The notes under the pieces are model-generated. The model searched no databases. It had not been told where the DNA came from and saw only the letters and a list, made by a program, of their open reading frames with translations. The position numbers and the translations under genes were made by a program. A DNA stretch of 64,000 nucleotides from Streptomyces sp. AC558_RSS880 (GTDB taxonomy: Bacteria > Actinomycetota > Actinomycetes > Streptomycetales > Streptomycetaceae), in the NCBI RefSeq assembly GCF_019049255.1, contig NZ_JAGMUJ010000007.1, positions 124,001-188,000 of the forward strand, in the 5' to 3' direction. Positions 52,740 to 60,747 of this stretch are shown here, piece after piece. Positions within the stretch are counted from its first letter, which is position 1, and each line of letters opens with the position of its first letter.

Positions 52740-54249
52740 GGGAGGCCTCCGTTCCGTTGGTGTGAGTGCTGACGGCGAGGGCCATCACGGCGTCCTGCGT
52801 GGCCTCGTCGGCGGGGAGTTCGCCCGCGACGCGCCCCTGTGCCATGACGACCACCCGGTCGCTCATGCCGAGCACCTCGGGCAGATCGCTGGAGATCATG
52901 AGCACGGCGGCACCCGCGGCCGTCAGCTCGTTGATGAGCTGGTAGATCTCGACCTTGGCGCCGACGTCGATGCCGCGCGTCGGCTCGTCGAGGATGAGCA
53001 CCTTGGTGTTCGCCAGCAGCCACTTGCCGATGACGACCTTCTGCTGGTTGCCGCCGGAGAGCGTCCGCACGTGCTGCCCGAGCCCGGCCATCCGCACGCC
53101 GAGCTGCCCGGCGATCCGCTCCGCCGACTCGTGCTGCCCCTTGAGGTCGACGAGCCCCGCGCGGGAGGCGGACCGGAGGGTGACCAGGCCGAGGTTCTCC
53201 TCGACGGAGGCGTCGAGCACCAGCCCCTGCCCCTTGCGGTCCTCGGGCACCAGTCCGATGCCGGCCGCCATGGCGGCGTTCACGTCGTGGCGGCGGAGCC
53301 GCACGCCGTCGACGTGCACGGCCCCGGCGTCGTACGGATCGGCCCCGAACACCGCCCGGACCACCTCCGTCCGCCCGGCCCCGACGAGCCCCGCGATGCC
53401 GACCACCTCACCGGCCCGCACCTCGAAGCTCACGTCGTGGAAGACGCCGTCCCGGGTGAGCCCTTCCACCGTGAGCAGCGCGTCACCGGCCTCGGCGCGC
53501 TCGCGCGGGTACTGCTGCTCGATCGACCGCCCGACCATGAGCCGGACGAGCTCGTCCTCGGGCGTGGCGGCGGGCACCTGTCCGACGCTCCTGCCGTCCC
53601 GGATGACGGTGACCCGGTCGCCGAGGGCGGCGATCTCCTCCAGGTGGTGGGTGATGAACACGATCCCGACGCCGTCCTCGCGCAGCCGCCGCACGATCGC
53701 GAACAGCTTCTCGACCTCCTCGGAGGTCAGCACGGCGGTCGGCTCGTCCATGATGAGCACGCGCGCGTCGAGGCTGAGCGCCTTGGCGATCTCGACCATC
53801 TGGAGGCGCGCGATGCCGAGTTCACGCACGCGGGCACGGGGAGAGACGTCGACGCCGACCCGCTCGAGCAGCACCTCGGCGTCCGCGTCCATCTTCTTCC
53901 GGTCGATCATCCCGAGGCGGCGCGGCTGCCGTCCGAGGAAGATGTTCTCGGCGACCGTCAGATCGGGAACCAGGTTGAACTCCTGGTAGATGGTGGCGAT
54001 CCCGAGCCGCTCGGAGTCCTGCGCACCGTGGATGCGCACCTCCTCGCCGCCGACCGTGATCCGGCCGGTGTCGGGCGTGTAGGCGCCGGAGAGCATCTTG
54101 ATCAGCGTGCTCTTGCCCGCGCCGTTCTCACCGAGGAGCACGTGCACCTCGCCTCGGCGCAGGTCGAAGTCGACGCTGTCGAGGGCGACCACGCCCGGGA
54201 AGGTCTTGCGGATGCCCTCGATGCGCAGCAACTCGTCCGGGTTGCTCAC
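52729..54249 (-). CDS. rbsA: Ribose-type sugar ABC transporter ATP-binding protein
   Basis: This 506-residue protein has two ATPase domains in tandem, as in RbsA/XylG. Domain 1 has [40 protein letters not shown], and [11 protein letters not shown]. Domain 2 has a degenerate Walker A ([16 protein letters not shown]), [15 protein letters not shown], and [16 protein letters not shown]. The GTG start at 54249 overlaps the stop of the LacI gene (GTGA). It energises the fused permease encoded downstream. Ribose is the likely substrate from rbsK and rbsD. Confidence 0.93.
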   Translation of the reverse strand: MSNPDELLRIEGIRKTFPGVVALDSVDFDLRRGEVHVLLGENGAGKSTLIKMLSGAYTPDTGRITVGGEEVRIHGAQDSERLGIATIYQEFNLVPDLTVAENIFLGRQPRRLGMIDRKKMDADAEVLLERVGVDVSPRARVRELGIARLQMVEIAKALSLDARVLIMDEPTAVLTSEEVEKLFAIVRRLREDGVGIVFITHHLEEIAALGDRVTVIRDGRSVGQVPAATPEDELVRLMVGRSIEQQYPRERAEAGDALLTVEGLTRDGVFHDVSFEVRAGEVVGIAGLVGAGRTEVVRAVFGADPYDAGAVHVDGVRLRRHDVNAAMAAGIGLVPEDRKGQGLVLDASVEENLGLVTLRSASRAGLVDLKGQHESAERIAGQLGVRMAGLGQHVRTLSGGNQQKVVIGKWLLANTKVLILDEPTRGIDVGAKVEIYQLINELTAAGAAVLMISSDLPEVLGMSDRVVVMAQGRVAGELPADEATQDAVMALAVSTHTNGTEASRGH

Positions 54250-55310
54250 GGCGTACTCCTTCGTACGGGGGACGGGGACTGTGGGGACGGGGACTGTGGG
54301 GGTGCGGACCGTGGGGGTGTCGGCTCACCGCACGAGCGGCGTACGACGAGCCGGGCGGGCAGGGTCACGGACTCGCCGGGCCCGCCCTCGATGCGGTCGA
54401 CCAGCGCGCGCACGGCGGCTCGTCCCAGCGCGCCCGTGGGCTGGGCGATCGCGGTGACCGGCGGGTCGGTGTGCACGAACCAGCGGATGTCGTCGAACGC
54501 GGCCAGCGCGATGTCGTCGGGCACCCGCAGCCCCCGCGCGCGTACGGCGTCCAGCGCGCCGAGCGCCATCAGGTTGTCGGCGGCGAACACGACCTCGGGC
54601 GGCTCGGCCAGATCGAGGAAGCCCTCGGTGACCCGGCGTCCGCTGTCGGCCTGGAAGTCGCCCTGGCCTATGTAGGCGTCGGGGAGGGCGAGCCCGTACG
54701 CGCCGAGCGCCTCCCGGAAGGCGTCCACGCGCTCGCGGCCGGTGGTGGTGGCGGCGGGCCCGGCGATGATCGCGAGCCGCCGGTGCCCGAGGGCGTACAG
54801 ATGGGCCACGAGGTCCCGCACGGCGCCGCGCCCGTCCGACCTGACGACGGGCACGTCCACGCCGGGGATCCACCGGTCGACGAACACCATGGGCGTCCCC
54901 GTGCGGGCGGCGTCCAGCATGCGCGGCGAACCGCCGTCGGTGGGGGAGACGAGCAGCCCGTCGATGCGCCGGTCCAGCAGGGTGGTGACGTGGTGGTCCT
55001 GCAGATCGGGCCGCTCGTCGGCGTTGCCGATGATCACGCTGTAGCCGAGCGCGCGGGCCTCCTCCTCGACGGAGCGGGCCAGCTCGGTGAAGTACGGGTT
55101 CATCACGTCGCTGATGACCAGCCCGAGGGTGCGGGTCTGGTCGGTGCGCAGCGACCGGGCGACGGCGTTCGGACGGTAGCCCAGCCGCTCGACGGCGGCC
55201 GTCACACGCCTGCGGGCGTCCTCGCTGACCGACGGATGGTCGTTCAGCACCCGCGACACCGTGGCGACGGAGAGCCCCGCCTCGGCGGCGACGTCCTTGA
55301 TACTCGCCAT
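54246..55310 (-). CDS. rbsR: LacI family regulator of the ribose-type operon
   Basis: The 354-residue protein begins with a LacI DNA-binding domain (ASIKDVAAEAGLSVATVSRV, LNDHPSVSEDARRRVTAAVE, RPNAVARSLRTDQTRTLGLV). A sugar-binding domain follows (DVMNPYFTELARSVEEEARA, IIAGPAATTTGRERVDAFRE, EVVFAADNLMALGALDAV, DIRWFVHTDPPVTAIAQPTG). The tail TPPRSAPPQSPSPQSPSP is Pro/Ser-rich and encoded by a 15-bp tandem duplication. The gene heads the operon and is followed by GTGA overlap into rbsA. Two operator copies lie just upstream of its ATG, so it probably represses its own operon. Confidence 0.9.
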   Translation of the reverse strand: MASIKDVAAEAGLSVATVSRVLNDHPSVSEDARRRVTAAVERLGYRPNAVARSLRTDQTRTLGLVISDVMNPYFTELARSVEEEARALGYSVIIGNADERPDLQDHHVTTLLDRRIDGLLVSPTDGGSPRMLDAARTGTPMVFVDRWIPGVDVPVVRSDGRGAVRDLVAHLYALGHRRLAIIAGPAATTTGRERVDAFREALGAYGLALPDAYIGQGDFQADSGRRVTEGFLDLAEPPEVVFAADNLMALGALDAVRARGLRVPDDIALAAFDDIRWFVHTDPPVTAIAQPTGALGRAAVRALVDRIEGGPGESVTLPARLVVRRSCGEPTPPRSAPPQSPSPQSPSPVRRSTP

Positions 55311-55657
55311 CGCCGTTCCACCTCCTCGTGGAATCGATTACACGGAGGATTGGAAACGATTACACGGGTGGCTGGCAAGAGGGTGAGGGGTGGCCGAAAC
55401 CCAATCGTGACCGGGGTGGGTGAGCGGGTGGGTGCGTGCGTGGCGTGGCGGACCGGCGGCGTAATGGCGTGTGGGCTGTGCGGATGAGGAGCGATGACGC
55501 GGGGGAGCCGGCCCCCGTCTCCGGATCACCGGCCGCTGGTGGGACCCCGGGGGCGTCACGGGTGGCGGGAGGCCGGTCGTGATGGTGGAGTGGGACACGG
55601 GTGAGCGTGGCGTTCCGGCCGGCGAGGGCCTGCGTGCGGAGGGAAGGGAGGTGCGCC
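55311..55657. other. Regulatory gap between rbsR and the DoxX gene
   Basis: This stretch of 347 bp has no supported gene. Its rbsR-proximal end holds the two operators (55329-55365); the rest, about 280 bp, is GC-rich with no clear structure. It should contain the promoter of the DoxX gene. Confidence 0.6.
55329..55365. promoter_or_regulatory. Two LacI-type operators upstream of rbsR
   Basis: TGGAATCGATTACAC (55329-55343) and TGGAAACGATTACAC (55351-55365) differ at one base and start 22 bp apart, about two helical turns. Each has a pseudo-palindromic centre (GTAATCG/CGATTAC type). Confidence 0.8.
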
Positions 55658-56140
55658 GTGGAGCCGCTGATCGCGCTGGTGGTGGGATTCACGGGGGCCC
55701 GTCTCGCAGGGCTGATCGGAGTGGGTGCTCTCGACGGGTGGCAGCCCGCTCTGAGGGCCGGGCTGGTGACGATGTTCCTCCTCACCTCGCTTGCGCACTT
55801 CGTACCCCGGCTGCGGTCCGAGCTCATCGGCATGGTGCCGCCGTGGATGCCTCGTGCGGACCTGCTGGTGACCGTCACCGGTCTGCTCGAAGTGGCCGGG
55901 ATGGTCGGCCTGTTGATTCCGGCGACCGCTCGCTGGGCGGCCGGTGGGCTCATCCTGCTGATGATCGCGATGTTCCCGGCGAACGTCTCGGCCGCCCGCA
56001 GGGGCGTGGCCCAGGGGGATCCACTTGGCCGGCGCACCCTGCTGCAGATCGTCTTCATCGCCGCGGCGGCGGCCACACTGGTCCGCACCCGGCAGACACA
56101 CCGGCCCGCCGCGCGTGGCCTCACCGTCTCCACGCCCTGA
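55658..56140 (+). CDS. DoxX family membrane protein
   Basis: The GTG at 55658 is preceded by GGGAGG. The 160-residue protein has about four transmembrane segments in the DoxX pattern: LIALVVGFTGARLAGLIGVG, GLVTMFLLTSLAHFVP, ADLLVTVTGLLEVAGMVGLL and WAAGGLILLMIAMFPANVSA. The pair TSLAHF...(P) and GLLEVAGMVGLL is the family core. Such proteins are of uncertain function; some affect redox or thiosulfate metabolism. It is a single gene ahead of recD2. Confidence 0.75.
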   Translation: MEPLIALVVGFTGARLAGLIGVGALDGWQPALRAGLVTMFLLTSLAHFVPRLRSELIGMVPPWMPRADLLVTVTGLLEVAGMVGLLIPATARWAAGGLILLMIAMFPANVSAARRGVAQGDPLGRRTLLQIVFIAAAAATLVRTRQTHRPAARGLTVSTP

Positions 56141-56271
56141 GCGCGGCTTCGGGGAGGGAGGGACACGTCCCGCACGCCACGGAGGCGGCCCCGGCGTGCC
56201 GGACCCCTCCCCGTCCCCTGTGCGCCCGGGGAACGCCCCGCCCTGTCACACCCCACCGGTACCGTCGGATC

Positions 56272-58563
56272 ATGTCCAACCAGTCCGCCCAGTCCGCAGC
56301 CGCCGCCCCCGGCGAACGCCGGCTCGCCACCCTCGAAGGCGTGCTGGAGCGCATCACGTACGCCAACGAGGAGAACGGCTACACGGTCGCCCGCGTCGAC
56401 ACCGGCAGGGGCGCCGGTGACCTGCTGACCGTCGTCGGCGCGCTGCTCGGCGCGCAGGTGGGGGAGTCCCTGCGGATGGAGGGGCGCTGGGGGTCGCACC
56501 CCCAGTACGGCAAGCAGTTCCACGTCGAGAACTACACGACCGTGCTGCCGGCCACCGTCCAGGGCATCCGCCGTTACCTCGGCTCCGGCCTGGTCAAGGG
56601 CATCGGTCCGGTCTTCGCCGACCGCATCACGCAGCACTTCGGCATCGACACCCTCACGGTCATCGAGGAGGAGCCGAAGCGCCTCATCGAGGTCCCCGGT
56701 CTCGGTCCCAAGCGGACCAAGAAGATCGCCGACGCCTGGGAGGAGCAGAAGGCGATCAAGGAGGTCATGCTCTTCCTCCAGACCGTCGAGGTCTCCACCT
56801 CCATCGCCGTGCGCATCTACAAGAAGTACGGCGACGCCTCGATCTCCGTCGTGAAGAACCAGCCGTACCGGCTGGCCGCCGACGTCTGGGGCATCGGCTT
56901 CCTCACCGCCGACAAGATCGCCCAGTCCGTCGGCATCCCGCACGACAGCCCGGACCGGGTGAAGGCCGGCCTGCAGTACGCGCTGTCGCAGGCCACCGAC
57001 CAGGGGCACTGCTACCTCCCCGAGGAGAAGCTGATCGCCGACGCGGTGAAGCTGCTCCAGGTGGACACCGGCCTCGTCATCGAGTGCCTCGCCGAGCTGG
57101 CCGCCGAGCCGGAGGAGGGGGAAGACCCCGGAGTCGTACGGGAGAAGGTCCCCGACCCGCAGGGCGGTGATCCCGTCACCGCCGTCTACCTGGTCCCCTT
57201 CCACCGCGCCGAGGTCGCCCTCTCCGCCCAGTTGCAGCGGCTCCTGCGCGCGGACGAGGACCGGATGCCGGCCTTCCGGGACGTGGCCTGGGACAAGGCG
57301 CTCGGCTGGCTGAAGGGCCGTACCGGCACCGAACTCGCCCCCGAGCAGGAGGCGGCCGTCAGGCTGGCGCTGAGCGAGAAGGTCGCCGTCCTCACCGGCG
57401 GCCCCGGCTGCGGAAAGTCCTTCACCGTCCGGTCGATCGTGGAGCTGGCCCGCGCGAAGAAGGCCAAGGTGGTCCTCGCCGCCCCGACCGGGCGCGCCGC
57501 CAAGCGGCTCGCCGAGCTGACCGGCGCCGAGGCCTCCACCGTCCACCGTCTGCTGGAGCTCAAGCCCGGCGGCGACGCCGCCTACGACCGGGACCGCCCG
57601 CTGGACGCCGACCTGGTGGTGGTCGACGAGGCGTCCATGCTGGACCTCCTCCTCGCGAACAAGCTGGTCAAGGCGGTGCCCCCGGGCGCCCACCTGCTCT
57701 TCGTCGGCGACGTGGACCAGCTGCCCAGCGTCGGCGCCGGTGAGGTGCTCCGGGACCTCCTGGCCGAGGGGGGCCCCGTCCCCGCCGTGCGGCTCACCCG
57801 TGTCTTCCGTCAGGCCCAGCAGTCCGGCGTGGTGACCAACGCCCACCGGATCAACGCCGGGCAGCACCCCGTCACCGACGGCATGAAGGACTTCTTCCTC
57901 TTCGTCGAGGACGACACCGAGGAGGCGGGCCGGCTCACCGTGGACGTCGCGGCCCGGCGCATCCCGGCGAAGTTCGGGCTGGACCCGCGCCGGGACGTGC
58001 AGGTCCTCGCCCCCATGCACCGGGGCCCGGCCGGCGCGGGCACGCTCAACGGGCTGCTCCAGCAGGCCATCACCCCCGGCCGCCCCGACCTCGCCGAGAA
58101 GCGGTTCGGCGGCCGGGTCTTCCGCGTCGGCGACAAGGTCACCCAGATCCGCAACAATTACGAGAAGGGGGAGAACGGTGTCTTCAACGGCACCGTGGGC
58201 GTGGTCACCGCCCTCGACCCGGTCGACCAGCGCCTGACGGTGCTGACCGACGAGGACGAGGAGGTGCCGTACGACTTCGACGAGTTGGACGAGCTGGCGC
58301 ACGCCTACGCCGTGACCATCCACCGTTCCCAGGGCAGCGAGTACCCGGCGGTCGTCATCCCGGTGACCACGGGCGCCTGGATGATGCTCCAGCGCAACCT
58401 GCTGTACACGGCGGTCACCCGGGCCAAGCGGCTGGTCGTCCTCGTCGGCTCCCGCAAGGCGATCGGGCAGGCGGTGCGCACGGTCTCGGCGGGCCGCCGG
58501 TGCACGGCGCTGGACTTCCGTCTCGCCGGTTCCCGCCTCTCGGCGCCCGCGTCACCCCGGTGA
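56272..58563 (+). CDS. recD2: RecD2-type 5'-3' DNA helicase
   Basis: This 763-residue RecD2 protein starts with the OB/N-terminal region (GVLERITYANEENGYTVARV). Helix-hairpin-helix repeats follow (GLVKGIGPVFADRI, IEVPGLGPKRTKKI, VWGIGFLTADKIA). The SF1B helicase core has Walker A GGPGCGKSFT near 377, LAAPTGRAAKRLAELTG, Walker B VVVDEASMLDLLL, VGDVDQLPSVGAGEVL, LTRVFRQAQQSGVVTNAHRI, and the late YAVTIHRSQGSEYP. It lacks RecB/C partners nearby, as usual for RecD2. It is probably a stand-alone helicase in repair or replication. Confidence 0.93.
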   Translation: MSNQSAQSAAAAPGERRLATLEGVLERITYANEENGYTVARVDTGRGAGDLLTVVGALLGAQVGESLRMEGRWGSHPQYGKQFHVENYTTVLPATVQGIRRYLGSGLVKGIGPVFADRITQHFGIDTLTVIEEEPKRLIEVPGLGPKRTKKIADAWEEQKAIKEVMLFLQTVEVSTSIAVRIYKKYGDASISVVKNQPYRLAADVWGIGFLTADKIAQSVGIPHDSPDRVKAGLQYALSQATDQGHCYLPEEKLIADAVKLLQVDTGLVIECLAELAAEPEEGEDPGVVREKVPDPQGGDPVTAVYLVPFHRAEVALSAQLQRLLRADEDRMPAFRDVAWDKALGWLKGRTGTELAPEQEAAVRLALSEKVAVLTGGPGCGKSFTVRSIVELARAKKAKVVLAAPTGRAAKRLAELTGAEASTVHRLLELKPGGDAAYDRDRPLDADLVVVDEASMLDLLLANKLVKAVPPGAHLLFVGDVDQLPSVGAGEVLRDLLAEGGPVPAVRLTRVFRQAQQSGVVTNAHRINAGQHPVTDGMKDFFLFVEDDTEEAGRLTVDVAARRIPAKFGLDPRRDVQVLAPMHRGPAGAGTLNGLLQQAITPGRPDLAEKRFGGRVFRVGDKVTQIRNNYEKGENGVFNGTVGVVTALDPVDQRLTVLTDEDEEVPYDFDELDELAHAYAVTIHRSQGSEYPAVVIPVTTGAWMMLQRNLLYTAVTRAKRLVVLVGSRKAIGQAVRTVSAGRRCTALDFRLAGSRLSAPASPR

Positions 58564-58582
58564 GCGGTCCGTCACCAAAAAA

Positions 58583-58592
58583 TGATCGATCA
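58583..58592. promoter_or_regulatory. TGATCGATCA palindrome in the citrate synthase upstream region
   Basis: A perfect 10-bp palindrome lies in an AT-richer patch 20 bp after the recD2 stop and 191 bp before the citrate synthase start. It may be part of the promoter or an operator; there is no further evidence. Confidence 0.3.
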
Positions 58593-58782
58593 AATGAGTC
58601 ACGAAGGTCACAGAGCCCTTCCGGTCAGGGGACACAGGGGGCAGGATGGGCAAGTTGACGGCACTCAGTGCCGCCGATAGGCCCGATGGTCGACCCCGAG
58701 TGCACTCTCCTGCGCCGAGTGGGGGATGGTGGAGACAGTCAGGGCACCTCGAAGATGAGGCACTAGGTCGGTGAGGGAAGAC

Positions 58783-60072
58783 GTGAGCGACAACTCTGTA
58801 GTACTGCGGTACGACGGCAGCGAGTACACCTACCCGGTGATCGACAGCACCGTCGGCGACAAGGGCTTCGACATCGGGAAGCTCCGCGCACAGACCGGTC
58901 TGGTGACACTGGACAGCGGCTACGGCAACACCGCCGCCTATAAATCCGGGGTGACCTACCTGGACGGCGAGGCCGGCATCCTCCGGTACCGCGGCTACCC
59001 GATCGAGCAGCTGGCCGAGCGCTCCACCTTCCTGGAGGTCGCCTACCTGCTGATCAACGGTGAGCTGCCGACCGTCGACCAGCTGTCCGCGTTCAAGGGC
59101 GAGATCACGCAGCACACCCTGCTGCACGAGGACGTCAAGAACTTCTACAAGGGCTTCCCGCGCGACGCCCACCCGATGGCCATGCTGTCGTCGGTCGTCT
59201 CCGCGCTGTCGACGTTCTACCAGGACAGCCACAACCCGTTCGACGAGCAGCAGCGCAACCTCTCCACCATCCGCCTGCTCGCCAAGCTCCCGACGATCGC
59301 GGCGTACGCGTACAAGAAGTCGGTCGGCCACCCGTTCGTCTACCCGCGCAACGACCTCGGCTACGTCGAGAACTTCCTGCGCATGACGTTCTCGGTCCCG
59401 GCGCAGGAGTACGAGCTCGACCCGACGGTCGTCGCCGCCCTGGACAAGCTGCTGATCCTGCACGCGGACCACGAGCAGAACTGCTCGACCTCCACGGTCC
59501 GCCTGGTCGGCTCCTCGCAGGCGAACATGTTCGCCTCGATCTCCGCCGGCATCAACGCCCTGTGGGGCCCGCTGCACGGCGGCGCCAACCAGTCGGTGCT
59601 GGAGATGCTGGAGGGCATCCGCGACGCCGGCGGCGACGTCGACTCCTTCATCCGCAAGGTGAAGAACAAGGAGGACGGCGTCCGCCTGATGGGCTTCGGC
59701 CACCGGGTCTACAAGAACTTCGACCCGCGCGCCAAGATCATCAAGGCCGCCGCGCACGATGTGCTGTCCGCCCTCGGCAAGTCCGACGAGCTGCTGGACA
59801 TCGCGCTGAAGCTGGAGGAGCACGCGCTCTCCGACGACTACTTCGTCTCGCGCAGCCTCTACCCGAACGTCGACTTCTACACCGGCCTGATCTACCGGGC
59901 CATGGGCTTCCCGACCGAGATGTTCACGGTCCTGTTCGCCCTCGGTCGCCTTCCGGGCTGGATCGCCCAGTGGCACGAGATGATCAAGGAGCCGGGTTCC
60001 CGCATCGGCCGCCCGCGCCAGATCTACACGGGCGTCGTCGAGCGCGACTTCGTCCCGGTCGAGGAGCGCTGA
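58783..60072 (+). CDS. gltA: Citrate synthase
   Basis: The GTG at 58783 (VSDNSVVLRYDGSEYTYP) fits the 429-residue Streptomyces enzyme, called CitA in S. coelicolor; GAGGGAAG precedes it. Conserved type II citrate synthase blocks are GILRYRGYPIEQLAERSTFL, LLINGELPT, HADHEQNCSTSTVRLVGS (catalytic His), GPLHGGANQSVLEMLEGI (second His), and GFGHRVYKNFDPRAKI (third His and substrate Arg). The late Asp is in the SDDYFVSRSLYPNVDFYTG region. It condenses acetyl-CoA and oxaloacetate in the TCA cycle. The gene is monocistronic, with a 219-bp upstream gap and a long gene-free region downstream. Confidence 0.95.
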   Translation: MSDNSVVLRYDGSEYTYPVIDSTVGDKGFDIGKLRAQTGLVTLDSGYGNTAAYKSGVTYLDGEAGILRYRGYPIEQLAERSTFLEVAYLLINGELPTVDQLSAFKGEITQHTLLHEDVKNFYKGFPRDAHPMAMLSSVVSALSTFYQDSHNPFDEQQRNLSTIRLLAKLPTIAAYAYKKSVGHPFVYPRNDLGYVENFLRMTFSVPAQEYELDPTVVAALDKLLILHADHEQNCSTSTVRLVGSSQANMFASISAGINALWGPLHGGANQSVLEMLEGIRDAGGDVDSFIRKVKNKEDGVRLMGFGHRVYKNFDPRAKIIKAAAHDVLSALGKSDELLDIALKLEEHALSDDYFVSRSLYPNVDFYTGLIYRAMGFPTEMFTVLFALGRLPGWIAQWHEMIKEPGSRIGRPRQIYTGVVERDFVPVEER

Positions 60073-60112
60073 CACCTGCCGGTGGGCGTGTTGTGCGCCT
60101 GAGAACTCGTCG

Positions 60113-60205
60113 CTGAAGGGGCGTGGGCGACCGCGGGCCGGTCTTGTGGCCGGCCGCGCCCACGCGGCGGAGCCGCATGCCGGGCACAGTCCCGCGCCCC
60201 TTCAG
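60113..60205. repeat. Dispersed Streptomyces repeat, copy B, with 15-bp inverted ends
   Basis: The ends CTGAAGGGGCGTGGG (60113-60127) and CCCGCGCCCCTTCAG (60191-60205) pair with one G-T position. On the minus strand the inner part reads AGGGGCGCGGGACTGTG, then TGCGGCTCCGCCGCGTGGGC, matching copy A at 41067-41112. Confidence 0.7.
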
Positions 60206-60242
60206 GCGCGTTGCGCAGCCGCAAGCGTGATGAGCAAGAAAG

Positions 60243-60293
60243 AAGGCGCCCCGGCCGACGGTCCCCCCACGGGCCGCCGAGCCGGGGCGCCTT
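60243..60293. terminator. Strong hairpin downstream of citrate synthase
   Basis: The 13-bp stem AAGGCGCCCCGGC/GCCGGGGCGCCTT (60243-60255, 60281-60293) is 170 bp after the stop. Confidence 0.6.
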
Positions 60294-60589
60294 CCCATGT
60301 CCCGGTGCGGATTCCCCCCACGGGATCCGGCCGGGCGTCTGTGAGAACAGCGCCTGAATCGCTGTGCGAGCACGGACGGACCTGAACCCGCCGCACTCGT
60401 CGATGTGCGGTCTGCCGGGACAGCGCACGTGTCGGGAGGGCCGCTCAAAGCTCCCCGCTGGTACGTGCCCCGGCAACGCAATCTCCGGAGAAAGTCCCCC
60501 AAGACATTCCCCAGATGTCAGACGGCGCCCCCCAAGACGCTGCCTGACATCGCCAACTTAGACCTTCGAACCCCTTCGATGGTTACGTT

Positions 60590-60606
60590 CAGATCACTGT
60601 GATCTG
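60590..60606. promoter_or_regulatory. Perfect 17-bp palindrome CAGATCACTGTGATCTG
   Basis: Eight-base arms surround a central T in an AT-richer intergenic stretch. The sequence looks like a dimeric-repressor operator, but no flanking gene starts here. Confidence 0.5.
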
Positions 60607-60747
60607 CGTCTCTTGCATATCCCCCAAAGGTGCGCAAGAGCCCGCAAACCGCTCACGGGACTCAAGCGTAAGGATGATGCGCGAGCCTTGTGAAGAGCTT
60701 ATGTGAGGGTCGTACCGGACGACAGGGGTACACCCCAACTTGAGACC

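Larger units (their letters stand above)
60073..60747. other. Long gene-free region between convergent citrate synthase and copA
   Basis: This region of 675 bp has no supported protein gene in any frame. It contains a dispersed repeat (60113-60205), a strong terminator (60243-60293), a GC-lower stretch from about 60480 to 60720 unlike the neighbours, and the perfect palindrome CAGATCACTGTGATCTG (60590-60606). A small RNA gene is possible. Confidence 0.6.

Noticed and set aside
55360-58323. A 987-codon open frame on the minus strand across the RecD2 gene
   Set aside because: It lies opposite a full set of RecD2 helicase motifs and is composed of antisense-like residues.
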